DNA of 64,000 nucleotides from an uncultured Lachnospiraceae bacterium (GTDB taxonomy: Bacteria > Bacillota > Clostridia > Lachnospirales > Lachnospiraceae): positions 1 through 64,000 of the forward strand of contig ONIO01000002.1 of NCBI GenBank assembly GCA_900317915.1, written 5' to 3'. This document shows positions 27,377 to 35,895 of the stretch, piece after piece. Positions within the stretch are counted from its first letter, which is position 1; each line of letters opens with the position of its first letter. Made by a program: the position numbers and the translations under genes. The notes beneath the pieces are model-generated. The model was not told the origin of the DNA and made no database searches. It saw only the letters and a program-made list of their open reading frames with translations.

Positions 27377-28425
27377 TGAACCTTACGGAAATGAAAAACG
27401 ATCTCTCTTCTTACGACGGAGAGGATATCCGCATCATGGAAGTGTGCGGTAGCCATACCGCTGCCATTGCAAAGTATGGAATCCCTGGCATCCTGTCTCC
27501 TAGGATCCATCTCCTCAGTGGACCAGGATGCCCTGTGTGTGTCACTCCATCCTCTTATGTAGACCGCCTGCTGGATCTTGCTATGGAAGAGGGAAATTGC
27601 ATTGTGACCTTCGGGGATCTCTTACGTGTCCCAGGTTCTACCAAGCGCAGCTTATCCACTGCAAGGGGAGAAGGTGCCCGGGTGGAGATGGTTTATTCCC
27701 CCATGGATATCCTTTCTCTTGCAGAGAAGGAGAAGGACACTACCTTTATCTTTGCTGCGGTGGGATTCGAGACCACGACCCCGGTCTATGCCATGCTTCT
27801 ACAGGAATTGGAGCGACTGGATATTAGAAATGTAAAGCTTCTCACCGCTATTAAGACCATGCCAGAGGTGATTCATTATCTGATGGCATCGGGTGCACCC
27901 ATCGATGCCTTTCTTGCACCTGGCCATGTGTCTGTGATTACTGGTACGAAAATTTATGAACCCATTGCAGAGGAATTTCAGATTCCATTTTCTGTGGCAG
28001 GATTTGGTGGCCAGGAACTACTGGCAGCAATCTGTGGAATCGTACAGTCCAGAGGCAAGGGCAGGGTCTTAAATTTCTATCCGTCGGTGGTAAGAGAGGA
28101 GGGGAATCCCAAGGCAAGAGCCTTAATTGATAAGTACTTTGAAGTCTGTGACGGCGCCTGGAGAGGAATTGGTCAGGTGGCAGGTTCTGGCAAGATTCTT
28201 AGAAAAGAATATGAGAGATTTGATGCAGGTAGCCGTGGCTTGGATGCAGATCATAAGGCCAATCCGGCATGCTCCTGCGACAGGGTTTTGATGGGAAAGA
28301 TGAGACCCTATGAGTGTCCTTTGTATGGGAAGGTGTGTACCCCCTTAAGTCCCCAGGGTGCTTGTATGGTTTCGACAGAAGGCTCCTGTTTTTCCTACTT
28401 TTCTAACCACAGACAGGATAAATAA
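27376..28425 (+). CDS. hypD: Hydrogenase maturation protein HypD
   Basis: The ATG at 27376 is preferred to the GTG three bases before it; GAGGAG is 7 bases upstream. The protein is 349 residues. HypD is the [4Fe-4S] scaffold on which the Fe(CN)2CO unit forms. Conserved segments are MEVCGSHTAAIAKYGI, LLSGPGCPVCVTP with the key cysteines, TFGDLLRVPGS, VGFETTTP and a cysteine-rich C-terminus (CSCDRVLMGKMRPYECPLYG) holding the cluster ligands. The spacer to hypE is 77 bases and contains a dispersed motif. Confidence 0.95.
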   Translation: MNLTEMKNDLSSYDGEDIRIMEVCGSHTAAIAKYGIPGILSPRIHLLSGPGCPVCVTPSSYVDRLLDLAMEEGNCIVTFGDLLRVPGSTKRSLSTARGEGARVEMVYSPMDILSLAEKEKDTTFIFAAVGFETTTPVYAMLLQELERLDIRNVKLLTAIKTMPEVIHYLMASGAPIDAFLAPGHVSVITGTKIYEPIAEEFQIPFSVAGFGGQELLAAICGIVQSRGKGRVLNFYPSVVREEGNPKARALIDKYFEVCDGAWRGIGQVAGSGKILRKEYERFDAGSRGLDADHKANPACSCDRVLMGKMRPYECPLYGKVCTPLSPQGACMVSTEGSCFSYFSNHRQDK

Positions 28426-28451
28426 AAGATTCCTACAGGCATCTTAAGGTT

Positions 28452-28463
28452 GGTTTACATTTA
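28452..28463 (-). repeat. Dispersed motif copy (GGTTTACATTTA) between hypD and hypE
   Basis: An exact reverse-orientation copy of TAAATGTAAACC, extended to TTGGTTTACATTTATAAA. No matching second arm is visible. Confidence 0.8.
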
Positions 28464-28502
28464 TAAAAAGGATGCACGTATGACACTAGAAGGGAGAGTC
28501 AG

Positions 28503-29498
28503 ATGACTGAGGATAAGATTTTAATGGTACATGGAAGCGGTGGATCCGCAACAGGTCAGCTGATTGATACCATTTTCGATAAGGAATTTTCGAATGAGAC
28601 ACTAGATGAGATGGAGGATGCAGCTGTTCTAGAAGGAGCGGGTAAAATCGCCATGACAACCGATAGCTTTGTGGTAACACCTTCGGAATTTCCTGGAGGT
28701 GACATCGGCCGGCTCTGTATCTGTGGTACTGTAAATGATCTCTTAATGAGAGGCGCTGTGCCAAAGTATATTACCTGCGGATTTATCCTAGAAGAAGGAC
28801 TATCTGTGGATCTTTTGAAGAGGGTAGTGCATTCTATGGCAGAGACTGCAAGAGAAGCGAAAGTTACGATCGTGGCAGGTGATACCAAGGTGGTGAATGG
28901 CCATGGGGAGCTCTATATCAACACGGCCGGATTGGGATTTGTTCCAGAAGGTGTGGATATCTGCGGAAAAAATGCAAGGGTAGGTGATCAGATTCTGGTG
29001 TCTGGAACCATGGGGGATCATCATGCCACGATTCTGTCCCAACGAATGGAGATTGAAACGGATATAGAGAGTGATAATGCTCCATTAAATGATATGGTGG
29101 AAAAGCTTCTATCTTCTGGAGTTCGTGTGCATACCTTACGTGATATTACCAGAGGTGGCATAGGAACCGTCCTGAAGGAACTTTCCTTAAGTTCGAAGAA
29201 GACTTTCTTAATTGAGGATGATAAAATCCCAGTTTCTCCTAAGACCAGAGACTTCTGCGGTCTCCTTGGATTAGATCCACTCTACATGGGCAATGAAGGA
29301 AAAATGGTAGTCATCGTAGAGAAGGAGGATTGTGAGAAGGCTTTAGAGATTCTTAGAAGCTCTAAGTACGGAGAAAATGCGGCATGGATTGGAGAGGTCA
29401 CAGAGGACTCGGATGGGAAACTACTTGCCAAGACCTCAATCGGAGGCCTTCGAGAGCTGGATGTGCTTCAGGGAGAGGGTTTGCCACGTATTTGCTGA
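28503..29498 (+). CDS. hypE: Hydrogenase maturation protein HypE
   Basis: A 331-residue PurM/AIR-synthase-type protein that dehydrates the carbamoyl group on its own C-terminal cysteine to a thiocyanate, using ATP. It ends in PRIC, the required terminal cysteine. Other motifs are HGSGGSATGQLI, TTDSFVVTPSEFPGGDIG, VAGDTKVV, DITRGGIGTVLKEL and GNEGKMVV. GAAGGGAGAG precedes the start. It closes the ech-hyp cluster. 141 bases of AT-rich sequence, without a clear terminator, separate it from the antiporter gene. Confidence 0.95.
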   Translation: MTEDKILMVHGSGGSATGQLIDTIFDKEFSNETLDEMEDAAVLEGAGKIAMTTDSFVVTPSEFPGGDIGRLCICGTVNDLLMRGAVPKYITCGFILEEGLSVDLLKRVVHSMAETAREAKVTIVAGDTKVVNGHGELYINTAGLGFVPEGVDICGKNARVGDQILVSGTMGDHHATILSQRMEIETDIESDNAPLNDMVEKLLSSGVRVHTLRDITRGGIGTVLKELSLSSKKTFLIEDDKIPVSPKTRDFCGLLGLDPLYMGNEGKMVVIVEKEDCEKALEILRSSKYGENAAWIGEVTEDSDGKLLAKTSIGGLRELDVLQGEGLPRIC

Positions 29499-29639
29499 TA
29501 CGAGTATAAAATAATACACATTCCAAAGGGAAACTTCGAAAATTATATAAAATGGCCAAATTGTTTTTCACTTTCCTGATGCTTTTTCTTCCTATTTATT
29601 ATATAGTAGCCCGTAGAGACTTTTTAGGAGGAAATTATC

Positions 29640-30986
29640 ATGAGCATTCCAGTTTGGCTTTGTTTGCCATTTGCGGGCATATTATTATGCATCGCCTTAT
29701 TTCCCATTATTAATCCAAAGTTTTGGGAGAAGTTCCAGCCAGTCATTGTGGCCTTTTGGTCCCTTTTAGTATTTGTCCTGTTTTCTGTGGTATTTGGAGT
29801 ATCTGATTCCTTTGAGACCACATTGGACTGTTTGGTGAATGACTATTTAACATTCATTGTACTTCTGTTTGGACTGTATTGTGTATCCGGTAATATCTCA
29901 TTTGAGGGAGATCTTGCTGGTTCTCCAAGAGTCAATGTAATGCTCTTGATATTAGGAATATTCCTTTCTTCTATGATTGGAACAACAGGATCCTCAATGC
30001 TTATGGTTCGTCCTGTGATTAAGATGAATTCCTGGAGAAAGAGGAGATCCCATATTATGGTATTCTTTATTTTCCTGATATCCAATATGGGTGGTTGCCT
30101 GACTCCAATTGGAGATCCTCCACTTTTAATGGGCTTTATGAGAGGCGTTCCATTCTTTTGGAGTCTGAAGCTATTACCAATTCTTTTATTTAATATGGTT
30201 CTCTTACTGACTGTCTTTTATTTCCTAGACAAAAGGAACTACCGCAAGGATATTGCAGAGGGTAGAAAGCCAAATATCAGTAAGCCTGGTACCCAGCTTA
30301 AATTAGCTGGTCTTCACAATATTATTTTTCTGATTATGATTGTGGCAGCAGTTATTCTAAGTGGTGTATTACCAAGCCTCCCTGCATTTTTAGATGCAGA
30401 AGGAAGTGTCCGTGGTATTCGAATCTATAAGGACGTGGTATTAACCTTCCCAGCAATGATTGAGTGCGGCATTATTCTTCTTGCAGCCTGGTTATCCTTT
30501 AAGACTACTTCCGTCCAGATTCGCCGTAAGAACCACTTTACCTGGGGAGCTATTAAGGAAGTAGCAGTTCTCTTCATTGGTATTTTTATTACCATGCAGC
30601 CAGCCCTTCTTTTACTGAAGAGCCTTGGACCAACCCTAGGTATTACCACTCCAGTGCAGATGTTCTGGGCAACAGGATCTCTGTCCTCCTTCTTGGATAA
30701 TACACCGACCTATCTGGTATTCCTTACCACAGCAGGTACTCTTGGCGCACATGCTGGACTTGCTACAAGTGTAGGTGTCATTCCTCTTAAGGTATTAGAG
30801 GCGGTTTCTTGTGGTGCGGTATTTATGGGTGCTATTACCTATATCGGAAATGCCCCGAATTTCATGGTAAAGTCAATTTCAGATGAGAATGGTGTCCAGA
30901 TGCCATCCTTCTTTGGCTATATGAAGGAGTCTTTTTGCTATCTGGTTCCAGTTCTTTTACTGGATACCCTGGTATTCTTTTTGTAG
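29640..30986 (+). CDS. NhaD-like sodium:proton antiporter (ion transporter superfamily)
   Basis: A 448-residue polytopic membrane protein with about 11-12 helices. GGCLTPIGDPPLLMGFMRGVPFFW (cited in part: CLTPIGDPPLLMGFMRGV) and FLDNTPTYLVFLTTAGTLG are the re-entrant loop signatures of the NhaD/ArsB/CitM group. In Firmicutes, members with GDPPLLMGF are annotated as sodium:proton antiporters. TAGGAGGAAATTATC precedes the ATG. Position directly after the Ech and Hyp genes suggests interconversion of H+ and Na+ gradients, which is inference. The next gene starts 13 bases after the stop. Confidence 0.85.
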   Translation: MSIPVWLCLPFAGILLCIALFPIINPKFWEKFQPVIVAFWSLLVFVLFSVVFGVSDSFETTLDCLVNDYLTFIVLLFGLYCVSGNISFEGDLAGSPRVNVMLLILGIFLSSMIGTTGSSMLMVRPVIKMNSWRKRRSHIMVFFIFLISNMGGCLTPIGDPPLLMGFMRGVPFFWSLKLLPILLFNMVLLLTVFYFLDKRNYRKDIAEGRKPNISKPGTQLKLAGLHNIIFLIMIVAAVILSGVLPSLPAFLDAEGSVRGIRIYKDVVLTFPAMIECGIILLAAWLSFKTTSVQIRRKNHFTWGAIKEVAVLFIGIFITMQPALLLLKSLGPTLGITTPVQMFWATGSLSSFLDNTPTYLVFLTTAGTLGAHAGLATSVGVIPLKVLEAVSCGAVFMGAITYIGNAPNFMVKSISDENGVQMPSFFGYMKESFCYLVPVLLLDTLVFFL

Positions 30987-30998
30987 GAGGTGACAGAT

Positions 30999-32078
30999 TT
31001 GAGTAATACAGAAATGAAGACTCCAACGGATCAGGAATTACGTGAGTTTGCTGGTAGAATCTATGACCTTGACTATAAAACCTATCAGACCACTGGTTCT
31101 GCATTAGGCCGTGTCTATAATGATGATCGAGAGACCTGTGTGAAGCGTATCATTAAAGAGATGGGTTCCTCTGAGACAGAGCATTATCTCCAGACACAGG
31201 TGGCTCTGATTGCCAATATGGCTCGTACGATTTCAGATAAAAATGTACGCCGTGAAATCATGCAGGAGTACGACATCATCACCCAGGAACTGATGAAGTA
31301 TGCGTCTATCTATCAGAACACCATGAGTGATGCCAATAGAGATGCCTTTGATCGCTTGACCTTACAGAAGCGATTTACAGAGAAGAATCATCTGATCATT
31401 GCCATTAATCGTACCTATGGATCTGGTGGTACACAGATAGGCTTTGCCTTAGCGGATGCTCTGAAACTGAATTACTACAATTCAGAGATCTTTAAAACTG
31501 TACTTCGCCGCTTAGAGGCAGAGCAGGATGGAGTAGAGGATGCGCATTTTAATATGCCAATGGATGAAACAGATGGTAAGATCATTCCAGGTCCACCAGT
31601 TAGCTTTGAAAATGAGAAGAGAAGCCTTTGGCAGAGACTGAAGAGGGCCTACCGTTATCATGGACTTCCAATTAAGGATGCGGTTTTCTTTAACCAGAGT
31701 GAATTGATCTGTGACTTGGCACAGAAGGAAGACTTTGTCATTATGGGTCGCTGTGCAGATGCAGTTTTACAGAATAATGATATTCCTCATATCTCAATCT
31801 ATATCACTGCACCTTTTGAGCAGAGAGTAGAGCGTGTTATGGAGTTGGATCATCTGTCTCGCATTGAGGCTACCAAGCTTCTCCATAAGATTGATAAGAA
31901 GCAGTCCAAGTACTACACCTATTTCACCGGGAAGAAGCGTAATCATGCATCTAATTATGATCTGTGCTTGAATTCTGGTACCTATGGAATGGATGGAACT
32001 GTAGAATTTATTATCAATACCCTTTTGACAAGCGGTATTGTTACAGAGAATCGAATTGTCCGTCACACAGAGGGATAA
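30999..32078 (+). CDS. Cytidylate kinase-like family protein with N-terminal helical extension
   Basis: A TTG at 30999 lies 6 bases after AGGAGGTGA and is the best start (359 residues); a GTG at 30990 falls within that ribosome-binding site. Residues 1-125 are a helical region without a recognised family. From about residue 130 a cytidylate-kinase-like P-loop fold appears (IIAINRTYGSGGTQIGFALAD, with the loop TYGSGG), then FVIMGRCADAVL and IYITAPFEQRVERV with LID-type arginines. Family members are nucleotide kinase relatives of uncertain substrate. It is close enough to the antiporter gene to share a transcript. A terminator follows. Confidence 0.8.
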   Translation: MSNTEMKTPTDQELREFAGRIYDLDYKTYQTTGSALGRVYNDDRETCVKRIIKEMGSSETEHYLQTQVALIANMARTISDKNVRREIMQEYDIITQELMKYASIYQNTMSDANRDAFDRLTLQKRFTEKNHLIIAINRTYGSGGTQIGFALADALKLNYYNSEIFKTVLRRLEAEQDGVEDAHFNMPMDETDGKIIPGPPVSFENEKRSLWQRLKRAYRYHGLPIKDAVFFNQSELICDLAQKEDFVIMGRCADAVLQNNDIPHISIYITAPFEQRVERVMELDHLSRIEATKLLHKIDKKQSKYYTYFTGKKRNHASNYDLCLNSGTYGMDGTVEFIINTLLTSGIVTENRIVRHTEG

Positions 32079-32090
32079 GGACATGAATAT

Positions 32091-32130
32091 AGACAAGGGT
32101 TGTGTTTTTTGACATACCCTTGTCTTTTTT
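32091..32130 (+). terminator. Rho-independent terminator after the cytidylate kinase-like gene
   Basis: AGACAAGGGT pairs with ACCCTTGTCT across a 15-base loop and is followed by TTTTT. Confidence 0.88.
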
Positions 32131-32198
32131 ACTTTCTTTTTTCAGAAAAAAGTATAGAATAGATTGTGAAATAAATATCAATTAAGAGGTATATTGGA

Positions 32199-32744
32199 AT
32201 GGAGAAAAAAATGAAGATTCCAGCAAAGCAAATAACCCTTACGGCAGCAATGCTAGCCATTTGTATTATTAGTCAATTTTTTAAGAATACCAGCGTATTT
32301 ATTACAGGGCCGATTGTTAATGCGGCACTTATTATTGTCACTGTATTTTGTGGCCTGCTCTGTGGTGTGATTCTTTCAGTGATTACACCGATCACCGCAT
32401 TTTTTATTACAGGTTCACCAGTGATGGCTGCAGTTCCACTGATGTTTCCGTGTATTATCCTTGGAAATATAGTTTTGGTATGCATGGTCTACATTTTAAA
32501 AAATCATTTTGGAAAAGCAGGCTTACCTGTCTCCATGGTGCTTGGATCCATATGTAAGGGCGCTGTGATGGGGCTTTTGATTGCTCTTATTATCTTACCT
32601 ACATTCTTACCACCGAAGATGGCACCTATGCTTCCTATACTGCAAAAGCAATTCTCTCTGGTGCAGTTCATTACAGCACTCATTGGTTCTCTTTATGCAT
32701 TTATCATTATTCAGGTCCTGTCCAAGTCCAAGGTAATGGAGTAG
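32199..32744 (+). CDS. ECF transporter S component-like membrane protein
   Basis: A 181-residue protein with about five to six hydrophobic helices. The N-terminal ITLTAAMLAICIISQFFK and the GPIVNAALIIVTVFCGLLCGV segment fit S components (substrate-binding membrane subunits) of energy-coupling factor vitamin transporters. The shared EcfA/EcfT module is not encoded nearby, as is usual for group II systems. The substrate cannot be predicted. AAGAGG lies about 10 bases before the ATG; a second in-frame ATG at 32211 is possible. It lies just upstream of the [FeFe] hydrogenase gene. Confidence 0.8.
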   Translation: MEKKMKIPAKQITLTAAMLAICIISQFFKNTSVFITGPIVNAALIIVTVFCGLLCGVILSVITPITAFFITGSPVMAAVPLMFPCIILGNIVLVCMVYILKNHFGKAGLPVSMVLGSICKGAVMGLLIALIILPTFLPPKMAPMLPILQKQFSLVQFITALIGSLYAFIIIQVLSKSKVME

Positions 32745-32829
32745 ACGTCTAGCTTTTGTATCGAGAGATCATTGAATCATATCTGTAAAGAATTGAGAGG
32801 TAGATTCCTTTGGATGAAGGAGGAAGAGT

Positions 32830-34374
32830 ATGAGAGGTATCTATACAAATGTAAATGATATACGTAAGCGTGTCTTTTCTGAAGTGGCACGTCTGTCCTA
32901 TGAATATAAGGAGGACATGGACCTCGAGCAGATGCGACAGATTCCCTACAATGTAATTCCGGGAATTGTATCCAGCTATCGAGATTCTGCCTTTTTAGAG
33001 AGGGCAATTGTACGAGAGAGAATTCGTCTCGCCATGGGCTTAAGCGTACAGAATCATGATGATTATATTCCCATGACTGCAGATGCCATAAAGGCCGCAA
33101 AGCCAGAGACTTACTATGAGCCACCTCTTATTAATATCATTAAGTTTGCTTGCCATAAGTGTCCAGATAATGTGATGAAGGTCACAGATGCATGCCAGGG
33201 GTGCCTGGCACATCCTTGTAAGGAAGTATGTCCTAAGGGTGCAGTCTCTATCTATGATGGGAAGTCCCATATCGACCAAGAGAAGTGTATTAAGTGTGGC
33301 AAATGCAAATCGGCTTGTTCCTATGGAGCAATATTGAAGATGGAACGCCCCTGTGTGAAGGCTTGTGGCGTCAAAGCCATTCACGAAGACGAGAATGGAT
33401 GCGCTGAGATCGATCAGTCCAAATGTGTATCCTGCGGACAGTGCCTGGCCAATTGCCCATTTGGTGCCATCGCAGATAAAGCACAGATTTTCCAGACCAT
33501 TCAGGCCATTCGAAGCGATGTTCCAGTCTATGCAGCGATTGCACCAGCATTTATTGGACAGTTTGGCCCAGAGATGACACCCAAGAAGATTCGTTCTGCC
33601 TTTCGGGCTTTGGGATTTGAGGATGCCGTAGAGGTAGCAATTGGAGCGGATTTATGCACGATTTCTGAGGCAGAGGACTTTATGAGAGAAGTCCCTGATG
33701 AGAAGCCTTTTATGGCCACATCCTGCTGCCCAGCCTGGTCTGTTATGGCAAAGAGAGACTTCCCAGAACAGGGAAAGTGCATTTCCATGGCCCTTACACC
33801 TATGGTATTAACGGGACGTCTTTTGAAGAAAAATCATCCAGGATGCAAAGTGGCATTTATTGGACCGTGCTCGGCGAAGAAACTAGAAGCTATGCGTCGT
33901 TCCATTCGTTCCGATATTGACTTCGTATTAACCTTCGAAGAAGTTATGGGAATGTTCGATGCGAAGGATGTGAACTTTGCAGAACTTGAAGAGGATCATT
34001 CCATGCATGGTGCAACAGCAGATGGTCGTGGATTCGCTGTTGGCGGCGGAGTAGCCCACGCAGTAGCAGAATACATTAAGGAGAATTACCCTGGTGTAGA
34101 AGTGCAAACGGAGAGGGCAGATGGACTAGAGAATTGTAGGAAGATGCTGATGCTGGCCAAAGCTGGAAAGTACAATGGCTATCTCTTAGAAGGAATGGCT
34201 TGTCCTGGTGGTTGCGTTGCAGGGGCAGGAACCATTCAACCAATTGCCAAGTCTGTTGGCGCTGTGTCGAATGCAATGAAGGCCTCTAGCAATGAACACT
34301 CCTCTACATCGATTTATGCAGATGTGTTAAATTCCTTAGGAGAAGGGGATACCAGGGCCCCAGAAGAAGAGTAG
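32830..34374 (+). CDS. Monomeric [FeFe] hydrogenase, group B-like
   Basis: A 514-residue iron-only hydrogenase with ferredoxin-type clusters. The N-terminal 95 residues are helical. Several [4Fe-4S] motifs follow between about 105 and 215 (CHKCPDN, CQGCLAHPCKEVCP, CIKCGKCKSAC, CVSCGQCLANCP). The H-cluster motifs are L1 TSCCPAW (C299, with C300 as likely proton-transfer cysteine), L2 GPCSAKK (C347) and L3 MACPGGC (C458, C462). The order and the modified L2 match the group B monomeric type of anaerobic Clostridia. It couples ferredoxin oxidation to H2 production or the reverse. HydE, HydF and HydG maturases are not in the window. GAAGGAGGAAG precedes the ATG. Confidence 0.93.
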   Translation: MRGIYTNVNDIRKRVFSEVARLSYEYKEDMDLEQMRQIPYNVIPGIVSSYRDSAFLERAIVRERIRLAMGLSVQNHDDYIPMTADAIKAAKPETYYEPPLINIIKFACHKCPDNVMKVTDACQGCLAHPCKEVCPKGAVSIYDGKSHIDQEKCIKCGKCKSACSYGAILKMERPCVKACGVKAIHEDENGCAEIDQSKCVSCGQCLANCPFGAIADKAQIFQTIQAIRSDVPVYAAIAPAFIGQFGPEMTPKKIRSAFRALGFEDAVEVAIGADLCTISEAEDFMREVPDEKPFMATSCCPAWSVMAKRDFPEQGKCISMALTPMVLTGRLLKKNHPGCKVAFIGPCSAKKLEAMRRSIRSDIDFVLTFEEVMGMFDAKDVNFAELEEDHSMHGATADGRGFAVGGGVAHAVAEYIKENYPGVEVQTERADGLENCRKMLMLAKAGKYNGYLLEGMACPGGCVAGAGTIQPIAKSVGAVSNAMKASSNEHSSTSIYADVLNSLGEGDTRAPEEE

Positions 34375-34411
34375 TATATTTCATTTACTCTTTATTCGGA
34401 GCGGATTGGTC

Positions 34412-34440
34412 TTGTAATATCCTTGCTTTTTCGATAAAAT
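34412..34440 (+). promoter_or_regulatory. Candidate promoter of the comEA-holA gene series
   Basis: TTGTAA (34412-34417), a 17-base spacer and TAAAAT (34435-34440), 51 bases before comEA. Confidence 0.6.
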
Positions 34441-34491
34441 ACAGTCAGCACAGACAATGGGACTTCCTATACCTAGGAGGTTCTGTTATTT

Positions 34492-35178
34492 ATGAAAAAT
34501 CATAAATGTCTTCTGACTGTATTTTTTATGCTTATTTTTATCCTGGTAGGTTGTGGAAAGCAATCCTACTTAGAGACAAAGTCCCAGAGTGAGAAGAGTC
34601 AACAATCTGATAGTCATCAGGGGAGTAGGGCTACGGGGTCTAGTAATACCGCAGCACAGTCTGATAAAAAATCCAATAAAAATACAAATTCAAAAAAGAC
34701 AAAGACAAAAAAGACGTCCGATGATACACCTTGGGTGGTGTGCATTACAGGAGCTGTGAATCAGCCTGGAGTCTTCCATGTGAAGGAAGACACGAGAGTG
34801 TATGAAGTAATTAAATTGGCTGGTGGATTTCGCTCTGATGCAGATCAGGATTCTTTAAATCAAGCAGCGGCGGTTTCAGATGGCGAGATGATTCGAATTC
34901 TAACCGTAGAAGAAGCAAAGCTTAGTAACTCCCCGGAGGTATCCGGTCAGAGTCAATCCCAGACACAGGATGGGAAGAGTACAGGCGGGAAAGTAAGCTT
35001 GAATCGTGCCAGTAAGGAAGAATTAATGACACTTCCTGGAATTGGTGAGTCCAAGGCAGATGCCATTATTAAGTATCGAGAAGAAAATGGCAGCTTCCGT
35101 TCGATCGATGATTTGAAGAAGATTTCAGGGATTAAAGACGGCGTCATAAGTAAGTTTAAAGATAAAGTAGTTATATAA
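34492..35178 (+). CDS. comEA: ComEA-type DNA-binding competence lipoprotein
   Basis: A 228-residue protein. The signal sequence ends in a lipobox (LVGC, C21), so it is likely lipid anchored, unlike the transmembrane Bacillus ComEA. A K/S/N-rich linker occupies 25-80. An SLBB domain covers about 82-140 (VCITGAVNQPGVFHV and YEVIKLAGGF). The C-terminal 65 residues are a helix-hairpin-helix DNA-binding domain (LNRASKEELMTLPGIGESKA and FRSIDDLKKISGIKD). ComEA binds incoming double-stranded DNA at the cell surface. AGGAGG is 11 bases upstream. comEC lies 3.2 kb downstream in the same direction, separated by three regulatory and envelope genes. Confidence 0.92.
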   Translation: MKNHKCLLTVFFMLIFILVGCGKQSYLETKSQSEKSQQSDSHQGSRATGSSNTAAQSDKKSNKNTNSKKTKTKKTSDDTPWVVCITGAVNQPGVFHVKEDTRVYEVIKLAGGFRSDADQDSLNQAAAVSDGEMIRILTVEEAKLSNSPEVSGQSQSQTQDGKSTGGKVSLNRASKEELMTLPGIGESKADAIIKYREENGSFRSIDDLKKISGIKDGVISKFKDKVVI

Positions 35179-35197
35179 ACTAGAGGAATTAGGCGAG

Positions 35198-35887
35198 ATG
35201 GCGAAGAAGGTACTAGTAGTAGATGACGAGAAATTAATCGTAAAGGGTATCCGTTTTAGCTTAGAGCAGGACGGTTACGAGGTAGACTGCGCATATGATG
35301 GCGAGGATGCTTTAAATCATGCCAAGGAGAATGCCTACGATATGATTCTCTTAGATATTATGCTGCCTAAGATGAACGGATATGAGGTTTGCCAGCAGAT
35401 TCGCGAGTTCTCTAGAGTTCCAATTATTATGCTGACAGCGAAGTCTGATGATATGGATAAGATCTTAGGCCTAGACTATGGTGCAGATGATTATATCACC
35501 AAGCCATTTAATATTCTCGAGGTGAAGGCTAGAATCAAGGCCATTATGCGTCGTACCAATCCGGAAGTGACTGGTACTGTGAATACGGATGAGATTATCT
35601 CTGGCGATATTCGTATGAGCACAGAGAGTAGAAGAGTCTATGTGAAGGAGCAGGAGTTGAACCTTACTGGTAAGGAATTTGACCTTCTTCTTTTACTTGT
35701 ACAGAATCCTGGAAAGGTATATTCCAGAGATGCATTATTAACAGCTGTTTGGGGTGAGGATTACCCTGGTGATGCTCGTACTGTAGATGTCCATATTCGT
35801 CGCCTTCGTGAGAAGCTAGAACCTAATCCATCTGACCCTCGCTATGTACATACCAAGTGGGGCGTTGGTTACTTCTACCAAGTATAG
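35198..35887 (+). CDS. OmpR-family response regulator
   Basis: A 229-residue regulator. The receiver domain (1-118) has the acidic pocket D9/D10, phospho-acceptor D53 (MILLDIMLPKMNG), T80 (IIMLTAKSD) and K102 (YITKPF). The OmpR/PhoB winged-helix output domain follows (LTGKEFDLLLLL, then AVWGEDYPGDARTVDVHIRR and WGVGYFY). It resembles WalR/PhoP-type regulators but cannot be assigned to one by sequence alone. It starts 19 bases after comEA and 8 bases before its kinase, so the pair is cotranscribed. Confidence 0.94.
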   Translation: MAKKVLVVDDEKLIVKGIRFSLEQDGYEVDCAYDGEDALNHAKENAYDMILLDIMLPKMNGYEVCQQIREFSRVPIIMLTAKSDDMDKILGLDYGADDYITKPFNILEVKARIKAIMRRTNPEVTGTVNTDEIISGDIRMSTESRRVYVKEQELNLTGKEFDLLLLLVQNPGKVYSRDALLTAVWGEDYPGDARTVDVHIRRLREKLEPNPSDPRYVHTKWGVGYFYQV

Positions 35888-35895
35888 GATGATTC

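Noticed and set aside
32486..32498. Further dispersed-motif copy (GGTCTACATTTTA) in the ECF gene
   Set aside because: It has an extra T, lies in conserved hydrophobic coding sequence (MVYIL) and has no inverted mate, so chance is likely.
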